Assembly: GCA_030824255.1 (NCBI GenBank)
Contig: JAVBYB010000341.1
Span: 1 to 15,696 of the forward strand
Direction of reading: 5' to 3'
Length of the DNA: 15,696 nt
Origin: a bacterium
Lineage (GTDB): Bacteria; Pseudomonadota; Alphaproteobacteria; Caulobacterales; Hyphomonadaceae
Shown here: positions 6,901 to 13,829 of the stretch, one piece after another
Numbering within the stretch: the first letter of the stretch is position 1
How the letters are laid out: the number at the start of each line of letters is the position of its first letter
Program-made: the position numbers and the translations under genes
Notes under the pieces: model-generated
Seen by the model: the letters and a program-made list of their open reading frames with translations, nothing else
What the model was told of the DNA's origin: nothing
Database searches by the model: none

Positions 6901-7818
6901 GCGCCGCACGTAAGCGATCTAGACCAGATCTCACGACTGACCGAGGAGATGTGGGACGAATGCCGGCGCTGGCGGCGCAGGGACGCCCATCCGGACGAAC
7001 CAGCGGCCCCTCCAGAAGATCTGACCGCCATGCAGCCCCCCACCCTGCACGTGGTGATTTGCCCGGACCTCGCGGCGTTTACAATCCATCAGCCGACAGA
7101 CGGGTCACAGGAGGAATATGAACCGCTCGATCCGAAGGTATTCGAGGGCAAGGCTGCTTTCTATCTGCGGCGTGACAATTTCGGCTTCTCAGCGCCAAAA
7201 GGATCGCTTGCGATTGTGGACGCGATTCCAACGGCGGTGAACGACCGCGGCCTGGTGATCGCGCGTCATGGTGGGAACACTTACGCCCGTCGCTTTCTGA
7301 GATCAGCCAATTCAACGATCATCGGCCTGACCGCGGAGCCCGTCGACCCGAAAGCGCGCTCGCCGAAGACAATTTTCCGGCCAGAAGTCGAAGTTGCGCT
7401 CCACCAGGTGTGCGGCGTGATCTTCGAACACAACATCACGCAAGGGCCCGGCAATGACGAGGCCGTCGAGATCAATGGCAGCAAGGCCCTTGCAGACATT
7501 GAGGTCGCCTTTCGCGTCATTGATCAAAGCGCTGTTCCGCTGGCGCTCCCCAAACAGGTAGTGCTAGGCGGCAGGCCGGTACCGTTAAACGAGCTCAATA
7601 GCTTCAGGGGCCGCCTCGTTGCTCTGTCGCTGAGCAATGGCGCCAGCATTTTCAAGCGCGTCGGCGACGCCTTGCCGGGTGATCTCACGCACCTTCGCCA
7701 GTTCGATAGTATCGGCGGGCTCGGGCGCTCGCAGGTCCTCGCGATCGGCAAGGGTCACAAAGGCTTCGACACGGTCGCGTACGCGCGGCTGATCGTGGGC
7801 GTTCTCTACAACGCCTAA
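3916..7818 (+). CDS. SMC/Rad50-like ATPase fused to tandem S24 (LexA-like) domains
   Basis: This 1300-residue cytoplasmic protein has an unrecognised N-terminal domain (about 1-110) followed by an SMC/Rad50/RecF-type ATPase. Walker A is GRNGSGKTS (134-142), coiled-coil-like stretches lie near 290-335, 425-450 and 680-735, and a single zinc-hook-like CVAC is at 480-483. Walker B is LRLMILDD (802-809). The usual switch histidine is replaced in TSYD (Y841), and no clean LSGG signature is visible. A linker with NKSHHGNRHEI (980-990) follows. Residues about 1045-1175 resemble an S24/LexA peptidase fold (GSLAIVD, GLVIAR, TYARRF, GVIFE) but have Asn1088 and Ala1124 at the dyad positions. Residues about 1196-1300 repeat the pattern with S1205 (AFRVIDQSAVPL), K1247 (IFKRV) and a GVLYN end, so the second copy could be active. 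The ATG at 3916 is preferred over an upstream TTG at 3871 because GGGAG lies 5 nt before it. Known S24 proteins self-cleave or regulate on DNA damage. ATPase-gated proteolysis here is inference. The ATPase call is firm and the S24 call moderate. Confidence 0.85.
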   Translation: MTDFEPRALHLHTLDTLLADLIGGRPVLITGGDTFTLSSDAARNALQWYQDYGTTKWPANLNTSDLEKLVDATQQPARSVPTIPPVRTSRTLRKLTLRKLEAHRFAGLHKYGTPSTAPANFVYEFAAPLTLFEGRNGSGKTSLANAIIWALTGDILRAQRFPEKAHNDYECLIDGVGEDEPTSHRLSPVTPLPDVADFRPDQPWIPADTWVELTFEDDAGNLLPPIRRSQTRTTRGKLSESSNIETLGLDPIAVRIGTVMPGFLSLIRVGSESELGRAVSQLTGLSALVDLADHCRRSITRLKELTRTKKLEADSADDRYNTAKQDLEKLLSEHPSIMPPTAVPSPSHDRAIEGAFMAISDHFEDLKTQAFESAKTILGDTFDPEDSQSKSDLEENVALAFGELGRIGKLPALSRLRELGALGDAEKAKARARIATLRSELKELQSLAENPDTAARTRLYARIASWLSDHPDAARDDDLCVACGASLIDVTDPVTGKTVKSHLQDAGKSATLMSHTLKQWSQAALNELIASLPEPLQRELALSLPGHPTDLLRTALCEELFEADCFKGVLGALAGGTSASMDRLLADRPPVAAPSTFDMPVGCEKLGVALKRLEQALNFADWRTANDAFSKSLFEQLVGKHKPDEQGETLTLMGKLLDLDETVRAAKPLTDALNWCGRLSKAISDRRIVEKRLASYARASESLNEVMKLGDLADQQVDELRTTLSAAAADWRQKIYVGAFPTIAHQLVDAPLGRDGELDLLMKAGGVVAPAQHVTNASALRAGLVGFYLAFWHHVMQERGGLRLMILDDPQELLDSENRERLAAVVAGLAKGTVQLIATSYDARFADALVKSVGVANTQHREVLPATRLQPTLRTGPSLVEINERRLAYEEDVDAEEPARSYVDACRVYMEHKLGDLFEDAAFSTWLKKNPHPTLAAFTARLRQEVRAAGAQSMFAASVFKQFVDHKALVDASPVLVLMNKSHHGNRHEIRAGDVAPHVSDLDQISRLTEEMWDECRRWRRRDAHPDEPAAPPEDLTAMQPPTLHVVICPDLAAFTIHQPTDGSQEEYEPLDPKVFEGKAAFYLRRDNFGFSAPKGSLAIVDAIPTAVNDRGLVIARHGGNTYARRFLRSANSTIIGLTAEPVDPKARSPKTIFRPEVEVALHQVCGVIFEHNITQGPGNDEAVEINGSKALADIEVAFRVIDQSAVPLALPKQVVLGGRPVPLNELNSFRGRLVALSLSNGASIFKRVGDALPGDLTHLRQFDSIGGLGRSQVLAIGKGHKGFDTVAYARLIVGVLYNA

Positions 7819-8367
7819 TGCCTGCGACGGATGAAGACTGCAGAATGGATAGCGCTACTCTAAGTGCTGGTAGTCTGTTGGTATCTTTCAGGCGATCTCG
7901 CCAACCCCTTCAGACGGATGCGTAAAAATTTGACCGGTGAGTCCTGTCAGACCCACCCAAAGCTTTGCTGCACGACGAAAGATTGCGCCGCTTCGCCTCA
8001 CACGAACCAAATCTCCACGCCAGTCGCCTCTCACCGCGGCACAAGGAATCTGGAAACAGAGCGTCGATACCTTTTGGAACAGCCGGTTCGTTGTTCTGGA
8101 GAACCCAAACTACTCCAGCAAGCGCTGGCGAGAGCAAGCCCCCTTCCCGCGCCGGCGAGTGCCCCGCTGAGCTCCGTCACCCAGGCGCTTCTTCATCGCC
8201 TCTTTTGCTAGAGCGGGATTGAACCACGAAGCCACAACATCTCGGCGTCGCAAACTTGCTGTGCAAATCCTCGAGCTTTTCATTGACACGCCGGGCGTCT
8301 GGCATGTCGTATGAACTCGCCCAATACGAGAATATGAGCGCAGAAATTCAGGCAACGAGGGAATTTC
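7819..8367. other. 549-bp stretch without a recognisable gene
   Basis: It lies between the ATPase stop and fliQ. Several short frames exist on both strands (for example a plus frame near 7864-8211 and a minus frame near 8110-8355), but none has a recognisable domain, a convincing ribosome binding site or plausible amino-acid composition. No tRNA, transposase or clear terminator was seen. The right end carries the candidate promoter of the flagellar operon. The stretch probably marks the junction between the accessory region and the flagellar cluster. Confidence 0.45.
8283..8312 (+). promoter_or_regulatory. Candidate housekeeping promoter of fliQ operon
   Basis: A perfect TTGACA (8283-8288) is followed after 18 bp by TCGTAT (8307-8312), which matches only three of six -10 positions. 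The pair lies about 55 bp before the fliQ start, a sensible distance. No sigma-54 (GG-N10-GC) or TTAA-N7-TTAA CtrA site was found here. The -35 is convincing and the -10 is weak. Confidence 0.3.
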
Positions 8368-8637
8368 ATGGGGGTTGATCAGGCGCTGTTCCTGCTCAAC
8401 GAGCTGGTATGGGCGGCGATGTTCATCGCGGGGCCAATTCTGCTTGGGACGTTGCTGGTCGGCCTTGTCATCAGCATCTTCCAGGTGGCGACACAGATTC
8501 AGGAGATTACACTTTCCTACGTGCCCAAGCTGATGACCGCAGCAGCTCTGCTTCTCCTGCTTGGTGGGTGGATGCTCGGACGCCTCAACCAGTTTGCAGT
8601 CTCGCTGTTCCAGTCAATTCCAAGTCTTGGGCACTAA
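8368..8637 (+). CDS. fliQ: Flagellar export gate protein FliQ
   Basis: FliQ is a small inner-membrane subunit of the flagellar type III export gate. With FliP and FliR it forms the helical channel through which rod, hook and filament proteins leave the cell. The 89-residue length is typical, and the protein consists of two hydrophobic hairpin helices (about 15-40 and 50-78). The central IFQVATQIQEITLSYVPK segment is characteristic of the family. The ATG at 8368 has GAGGGA 5 nt upstream. It is the first gene of a tight cluster with fliR 6 bp downstream. fliP, often next to fliQ in other bacteria, is not upstream here, where the accessory region begins. Confidence 0.95.
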   Translation: MGVDQALFLLNELVWAAMFIAGPILLGTLLVGLVISIFQVATQIQEITLSYVPKLMTAAALLLLLGGWMLGRLNQFAVSLFQSIPSLGH

Positions 8638-8643
8638 GCGCGC

Positions 8644-9402
8644 ATGGACGCTTATGCCGGGGGGATCATCGCCACGCTTCTGGTATCGCTGAGAATTGGC
8701 CCGACGCTGATGTTCGCGCCGCCGTTCACCTATCTACGCATACCACCGACAATCCGGTTTCTATTGAGCTTCTCGCTTTCCGCTTGGATCGTATCGACGC
8801 ATGCAGATGCCGTCGCAGCATTGAACCTTGGCGTTCTATCGCTGGTTGGGGCTGCAGCATCTGAATTGCTGCTCGGAATTGCCTTTAGCCTATGCCTACA
8901 GATCGCCTTTGGCGCGATACTGACCGTCGGCCGAGCAATCGATTTTCAAGTTGGCTTTGGGCTCGCACTACTCGCGGACCCGTCGCTGCGGACCCAGATG
9001 CCACTCATCGGCACCCTGCTTGTTTATGCCGCGGCAGTAGTCTTCTTCCTGACCGGTGGACCAGCAGATCTGCTGGCAATCTGGTCAGCATCCGCAGACC
9101 TCATTCCGATCGGACAACTGGCGTACCAGGCGGATATTCCAGCGCTTGTGCAATTCACCTCAGCCGCATTTATACTAGCGTTCGGGCTTGTAGGGCTTGT
9201 CGTTCTGACGCTGCTGCTGATCGACATCGTGATTGCCTTCTTATCTCGAACGCTACCGCAGATGAACGTCCTCGTGCTTGGCTTCCAGATCAAGACCCTG
9301 GCCCTGCTGCTGACGCTTCCCTTCGTCTTCTCGCTGTCTGGTGCACTGTTCCTGCGCATTGTTCGCTTTGCAATCGACGCCACACCCAGTCTAATTCGAT
9401 AG
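8644..9402 (+). CDS. fliR: Flagellar export gate protein FliR
   Basis: FliR is the inner-membrane subunit that joins FliP and FliQ in the export-gate channel and contacts FlhB. The 252-residue protein is almost entirely hydrophobic, with about six membrane segments. It shows the family's early RIGPTLMFAP stretch, an FQVGFGLALLADP region and the late MNVLVLGFQIKTL segment, which corresponds to the conserved MNV-x-x-x-GFP-like motif. The ATG at 8644 lies 6 bp after fliQ with only a weak ribosome binding site, so translational coupling to fliQ is likely. flhB follows 10 bp later. Confidence 0.93.
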   Translation: MDAYAGGIIATLLVSLRIGPTLMFAPPFTYLRIPPTIRFLLSFSLSAWIVSTHADAVAALNLGVLSLVGAAASELLLGIAFSLCLQIAFGAILTVGRAIDFQVGFGLALLADPSLRTQMPLIGTLLVYAAAVVFFLTGGPADLLAIWSASADLIPIGQLAYQADIPALVQFTSAAFILAFGLVGLVVLTLLLIDIVIAFLSRTLPQMNVLVLGFQIKTLALLLTLPFVFSLSGALFLRIVRFAIDATPSLIR

Positions 9403-9412
9403 ATCGCGAAGC

Positions 9413-10495
9413 ATGTCGGAAACAGAGCAGAACAAGTCTGAAGAAGCGACGCCATTCAAGCTGAAACGGGCGCGCGAGAAAGGACAGATCGCGCGCGGTA
9501 CCGACCTTGGCTTTTTCTCCGTCCTTGCTGGGCTGACACTGTATGCCGTCGTCGCCGGCGCGGACATGCTGAAAGACTTGGCGCAGTCCACGGAACGAAT
9601 ACTGCGGACATCCGTCGATGCCGCGAGCGCCGGAGAAGCGCTTCCTGACTTGGTGCCTCAGACTTTTGCATCAGCAGTCTGGAGCACGGCCACCTTCGCC
9701 TGCTCGATTGCACTCATAGTTCTGTTTTTGGAGATCATGCAAGTACGCGGTCTCTCAATCTCGACGCATCCATTGAAACCAGACTTCGGACGACTCAACC
9801 CGGCCAAAGGCTTGAAGCGGCTGTTTTCTTTGAGGATGCTCAAGGAGACATTGAAGAATGTCCTGAAGCTGGCGGTTTATTGCACCGCCGCCGCGATCAT
9901 CCTGCTCAACGCTTTTCTCGCCAGCGCGGGCACGGTCATTGACGCGGGTACACTTGTAGTCGCGATCCAAGACGGCTCGATGCGCCTCCTGTTCACGTTT
10001 GTTCTTCTCGCCCTCGTCTTTGCCGCAATCGACCAAGTCATGGCGCGCCGCGAGTTTCAGAAACAGATGCGGATGAGCCACAGTGAACTAACACGCGAAG
10101 TAAAGGAACGTGAAGGCGAGCCGCGGATCAAACGAAAGCGTAAAGAACTGCACGCGTTGTTTGCAAAGCAGACCGCGGCAATGGGAAATCTGCCCGGATC
10201 AGACATGCTGATCGTGAACCCTGAGCACTACGCTGTCGCTTTGAAGTACAATTCAAGCACAATGGAAGCTCCTTCGGTGCGGGCGAAGGGTCGCAATGCA
10301 TTCGCCCTTATGCTCAAGAGACGCGCGGCCGAGCTATCGATTCCAGTATTTGAAGCCCCGCAACTGGCGCGCGCTCTCTACAAGCACTGCGATCCCGGCG
10401 ACGAGATTTCTCCGGAAAATTACCGCGCTGTCGTCGACCTGTATCTGAAAATGGCCAACCACCGGCGAAGCCGACTGGGAGCAGCAAATGCTTGA
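9413..10495 (+). CDS. flhB: Flagellar export switch protein FlhB (NPEH variant)
   Basis: FlhB is the export-gate protein that switches substrate specificity from rod and hook to filament, normally after self-cleavage in its cytoplasmic domain. The 360-residue protein has the expected N-terminus (EEATPFKLKRAREKGQIAR), four hydrophobic segments between about 30 and 210, the HPLKPDFGRLNPAKGLKRLFS loop, a charged linker, and a C-terminal domain ending in IPVFEAPQLARALY. The cleavage motif, NPTH in most homologues, is N269-P270-E271-H272 here, so the threonine is replaced by glutamate while the Asn-Pro scissile bond and the histidine are kept. Cleavage may still occur but at a changed rate, which is inference. 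The stop codon overlaps the start of flhA by 8 nt, indicating coupled translation. Confidence 0.95.
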   Translation: MSETEQNKSEEATPFKLKRAREKGQIARGTDLGFFSVLAGLTLYAVVAGADMLKDLAQSTERILRTSVDAASAGEALPDLVPQTFASAVWSTATFACSIALIVLFLEIMQVRGLSISTHPLKPDFGRLNPAKGLKRLFSLRMLKETLKNVLKLAVYCTAAAIILLNAFLASAGTVIDAGTLVVAIQDGSMRLLFTFVLLALVFAAIDQVMARREFQKQMRMSHSELTREVKEREGEPRIKRKRKELHALFAKQTAAMGNLPGSDMLIVNPEHYAVALKYNSSTMEAPSVRAKGRNAFALMLKRRAAELSIPVFEAPQLARALYKHCDPGDEISPENYRAVVDLYLKMANHRRSRLGAANA

Positions 10496-12566
10496 AGCCC
10501 TACGCAAGAATACGCGCGAACTCGCGCTCGTAGTCGGCCTCGTCGTTATTCTTATCGTTTTATTTTCGCCTATTCCACCCATGCTTCTCGACATGGCGAT
10601 CCTGATCAATTTCGGGCTTGCGCTGACGATTCTGCTCTTGACCCTGTACGTCAAGAAGCCAGTCGAGTTTTCAACTTTTCCATCCCTTCTCCTGATATCG
10701 ACGCTTTTCCGGCTATCGCTGAACATCGCTGCGACGCGCTTGATCCTTACGGACGGCGATGCTGGCGAGGTCATCAAGTCGATCGGCTCGTTTGCGGTCG
10801 CAGCAAACTTCGTCGTTGGCCTGGTCGTCTTCTTTATTTTGGTGGTCGTCCAGTACGTGGTTGTGACGTCCGGAGCTCAGCGTGTCTCTGAGGTCGCAGC
10901 GCGTTTCACGCTGGATTCAATGCCCGGCCAGCAGATGAGTATCGACGCAGACCTCAACATGGGGCTGATCGACCAGAATGAGGCTGTCCGCCGGCGCGCA
11001 GAGCTTGAAAAGGAGGCTTCGTTCTACGGGGCGATGGATGGCGCCAGCAAGTTTGTGAAGGGCGATGCGATCGCGGGCGTGATCATCCTCCTGATCAATA
11101 TTATCGCGGGCTGGATCATCGGCATCGTCCAGATGGGCATGGACTGGCAGACCGCGTTGGAACACTTCTCGTTGCTGACGATCGGCGATGGCATCGCGAC
11201 CCAGATTCCCGCTCTCATTGTTTCGATTGCGACAGGCATTATCGTAACGCGTTCAACCGCGGACAAAGAGCTCAGTACTGAAGTAGTGAAGCAGCTGTCG
11301 GCAATACCACGTGTTCTGGTGATTGTGGGTATTGTGCTTGGCCTGCTGCTTTTCCTTCCTGGTATGCCAAAATGGCCGATCGCTATTATTGCCTGCGCAC
11401 TGATCGCCTCCTGGCTTGCGCTTCGCCGCAAGCGAGCTGAGGAGATCGAACAGAGCCAAACTGATACGCTCGATGACAAGGCGATGCAGGTTGCACCTGG
11501 CGTCGCCCCCCTGACGATCGGGTTCGGCGCAGCCCTTTCCGAGGCGTGGCGCGACAAAACGGCTCTCCTTAACGAACGGATTGCGACCTTGCGGGATGCA
11601 AGTGAGAAATCTCACGGCATCCCCTTGCCGGGCATCAAGTTTGTCGACGGTGCGGGTCTAAGTACTCAAGCGTACGAAGTGAGTGTCCATGGGACACGAC
11701 ACGCGAGCGGCGAGATCGACCCTTCGCGCATTCTTGCGATCCGGGGACAGGCCACCCAAAAACGCTTAGTCGGCATTGAAACAGTGGACCCTGCATTCGG
11801 CTTGCCTGCCGTCTGGATCAATGAATCGCAGACCGGTGAAGCAAAGTCAGAGGGTTATACGGTCGTTGATCCGGTTACCGTTTTCATGACGCATCTTGGC
11901 GAAATATTGCGCTCTGCGACGCCAGCGCTGCTGACACGAGCTGTCACGGCCAAGTTGCTTGAAGATGTACGATCGCGGCAGAAGGGGCTTGTCGAAGAAC
12001 TGACGCCGACGCTTCTGTCCATATCTGACATCCAACGCGTACTGCAAAACCTGCTATCTGAAAGCGTATCGATTGCCTCCATCGACATCGTGATGGAGCA
12101 TCTCGTTGATATAGCACGAGCGGAGAAGGACCCGAACCAGTTGGCGGAACTGCTGCGCCAGCGCCTTGGTCACGCCATCTGCGACCGCTTGCGCGGACGC
12201 CACCGAGATCTTTCCGTGATCAGCCTGGATCCGCGCCTCGAAAACCAGCTCCAGTCGGTTGCGGCGGGCGCACAGAAACGTGACACGCTACTCATAGAAC
12301 CAAAGCTGGCGGAACGCATCATCCGTAGGCTCACCGCACTTTCTGCAGAAATGATGAGCCAGGGACGCGAAGCGGTACTTTTGTGCGGCCCAGATGTCCG
12401 CCGCCCTCTGCGCGGACTTACGCGGCGCAGCATTCCAAGACTTTTTGTTCTCTCCGTTTCGGAGATCCCGTTGCATCTCGATTTACGATCGCACGGGATT
12501 GTTCGCTTGGAGGATGACGTCGCCTCAAAACAGGAGCCCGTGCTTTCGGGAGCTCAAGGTGGATGA
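10488..12566 (+). CDS. flhA: Flagellar export gate ring protein FlhA
   Basis: FlhA forms the nonameric ring of the export gate. Its membrane part conducts protons and its cytoplasmic domain docks chaperone-substrate complexes. At 692 residues it has the usual length. The N-terminal half has about eight hydrophobic segments. The FHIPEP-family signature RVSEVAARFTLDSMPGQQM (about 131-150) is followed by IDADLNMGLID, and GDGIATQIPALIVS is also present. The C-terminal half (about 350-690) has the family's LPGIKFVDG-type start, the DPVTVFMTHLGEIL segment and the LVDIARAEKDPNQLAELLRQRLG helix. The ATG at 10488 overlaps the flhB end and has GGGAG upstream. The TPR gene starts 1 nt after the stop. 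Confidence 0.96.
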   Translation: MLEALRKNTRELALVVGLVVILIVLFSPIPPMLLDMAILINFGLALTILLLTLYVKKPVEFSTFPSLLLISTLFRLSLNIAATRLILTDGDAGEVIKSIGSFAVAANFVVGLVVFFILVVVQYVVVTSGAQRVSEVAARFTLDSMPGQQMSIDADLNMGLIDQNEAVRRRAELEKEASFYGAMDGASKFVKGDAIAGVIILLINIIAGWIIGIVQMGMDWQTALEHFSLLTIGDGIATQIPALIVSIATGIIVTRSTADKELSTEVVKQLSAIPRVLVIVGIVLGLLLFLPGMPKWPIAIIACALIASWLALRRKRAEEIEQSQTDTLDDKAMQVAPGVAPLTIGFGAALSEAWRDKTALLNERIATLRDASEKSHGIPLPGIKFVDGAGLSTQAYEVSVHGTRHASGEIDPSRILAIRGQATQKRLVGIETVDPAFGLPAVWINESQTGEAKSEGYTVVDPVTVFMTHLGEILRSATPALLTRAVTAKLLEDVRSRQKGLVEELTPTLLSISDIQRVLQNLLSESVSIASIDIVMEHLVDIARAEKDPNQLAELLRQRLGHAICDRLRGRHRDLSVISLDPRLENQLQSVAAGAQKRDTLLIEPKLAERIIRRLTALSAEMMSQGREAVLLCGPDVRRPLRGLTRRSIPRLFVLSVSEIPLHLDLRSHGIVRLEDDVASKQEPVLSGAQGG

Positions 12567-12567
12567 C

Positions 12568-13689
12568 ATGACGGATAACCAGCATGCCTCAAAGCTCGAC
12601 ATGCTTCGCAGCTTTCTGGAACAGGATCCGACGAACCTGAGCCTGCTATCGGATTGTGCCGAAGCAGCGCTGTCAGAGCAGCGACCAGAAGATGCCGTTG
12701 AATTCTTGACTCGCTATGCCTTCCTCTCTCCCCTAACCGACCGGGAAAAGAATCTGGCGGGGCTAGCAGCCCTTCGACAGGAGCGCTTTCAGGAAGCTGC
12801 GAAACTATTCGAGGAACTCACCAAAGCTCATCCTAGCTCCCCACCCCTACAGTTCAATTTAGGTTGGTCATTGGCCATGCAAGGGGCGCGAGAAGAGGCG
12901 CTCGCTGCACTCGACGACACAACTGTCAACGTTCTGGGCCAGGCAGCTGCCTTGCGAGTTCAGATCATGCATGATCAGGGCAGGTTCGAAGAAGCAGCCG
13001 AACAGGCAAGATCACTCATCAAGCTTCACCCGGATCATGCCGGCCTGCTCGCCGCCACGTCCGTTCTTGCAATGGATCTCGACGATCCTGAACTGGCGCA
13101 GACGACGGCTTCGCGTGCAGGATCGCATCCCGATGCGCTCGTAACTCTCGGGCTCCTGTCTCTTGATGCACATGACATCGCCGGCGCAAATGCAAAGTTC
13201 TCAGAAGCACTGTTGCGAAACCCCGCCTCGGCACGCGGCTGGATCGGCAGAGGTCTTGTGGCGTTTTCTGATGGCAACCTGACAGAGGCGACCAGCGCAT
13301 TGCAGCGCGGCGCCGAGCTTTTCGGCGAACATGTCGGTAGCTGGCTTGCGACGGGATGGGCGCAGTTGATGTCGGGCGAGACGGCTGCGGCGGAAGCCTC
13401 ATTTCACCGCGCACGATTACTCGACCCGAGCTTTGCTGAAGCACAAGGCTCGCTTGCAGTTGCGATGTTCATTGCTGGCCGCGCTGACGAGGGGCGCCAC
13501 CTTGCAGAAGTTGCGCGACGTCTGGATTCGAAATCACTGACTGGCTCACTCGCTCAGGCGCTCTCACTTGCAGGCGAAGGAAGACACGACACTGCAAAGG
13601 CAATCATCGAACGCGCCATGATAACGCCTGTCTCACTAAATGGGCGAACGCTTCAGGATGCTGTGCTTCAGCTGGCACGCGGTCGCTGA
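12568..13689 (+). CDS. TPR-repeat protein in flagellar operon
   Basis: This 373-residue protein consists almost entirely of tetratricopeptide-like helix pairs. The pattern of small and aromatic residues (for example FQEAAKLFEELTKAHPSSPP, GRFEEAAEQARSLIKLHPD, TAAEASFHRARLLDPSFAEA) repeats every 34 or so residues. It has no signal peptide or membrane segment, so it should be cytoplasmic. TPR domains bind other proteins, so a role as an assembly factor or adaptor of the flagellar export apparatus is a fair guess from context. No named flagellar protein is recognised. The ATG at 12568 is chosen because it lies 1 nt after the flhA stop with AAGGTGG upstream. A longer frame opens upstream inside flhA but would overlap it by 170 bp. 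A short palindrome TCTTC...GAAGA follows the stop. Confidence 0.85.
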   Translation: MTDNQHASKLDMLRSFLEQDPTNLSLLSDCAEAALSEQRPEDAVEFLTRYAFLSPLTDREKNLAGLAALRQERFQEAAKLFEELTKAHPSSPPLQFNLGWSLAMQGAREEALAALDDTTVNVLGQAAALRVQIMHDQGRFEEAAEQARSLIKLHPDHAGLLAATSVLAMDLDDPELAQTTASRAGSHPDALVTLGLLSLDAHDIAGANAKFSEALLRNPASARGWIGRGLVAFSDGNLTEATSALQRGAELFGEHVGSWLATGWAQLMSGETAAAEASFHRARLLDPSFAEAQGSLAVAMFIAGRADEGRHLAEVARRLDSKSLTGSLAQALSLAGEGRHDTAKAIIERAMITPVSLNGRTLQDAVLQLARGR

Positions 13690-13829
13690 TCTTCATTTTT
13701 GCGAAGAGGGAAACGAGCCAATTTTCATGCACAGCAATTCCCCAAATACGCGAGTTAAATCATTGCAACTCTCCTATTAGGCGAGTAGCGATATTCCTAG
13801 GGAACGGTTGCGATCACTTAGGGGGTGAT
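13690..13829 (+). promoter_or_regulatory. flgF leader with strong SD in a small hairpin
   Basis: This 140-bp gap separates the export-gate operon from flgF. TCTTC (13692-13696) and GAAGA (13703-13707) can form a short hairpin right after the TPR stop, without a T-tract. Just before flgF the sequence TTAGGGGGTGATATG matches the 16S 3'-end complement closely. It sits between ATCAC (13813-13817) and GTGAT (13825-13829), which would put part of the ribosome site in a 7-nt loop. A promoter is likely in between but no clear -35/-10 was found. Confidence 0.35.

Noticed and set aside
5869-6909. 346-codon minus-strand frame inside the ATPase gene
   Set aside because: It lies opposite the Walker B region of the ATPase, and its own product has no recognisable motif.
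7864-8355. Short frames on both strands in the gap before fliQ
   Set aside because: They overlap one another, lack ribosome sites and match no domain I recognise.
12394-12567. Upstream ATG extension of the TPR gene inside flhA
   Set aside because: It would overlap flhA by more than 170 bp and adds non-TPR residues. The ATG at 12568 has a ribosome site and follows the flhA stop.
13672-13689. TGGCACG near the TPR stop as a sigma-54 promoter for flgF
   Set aside because: The GG to GC spacing is 9 rather than 10, the -12 element is poor, and it lies within the end of the coding region.
13755-13769. TTAA at 13755 as a CtrA box
   Set aside because: Only one half site is present. The position seven bases on reads CAAC, not TTAA.
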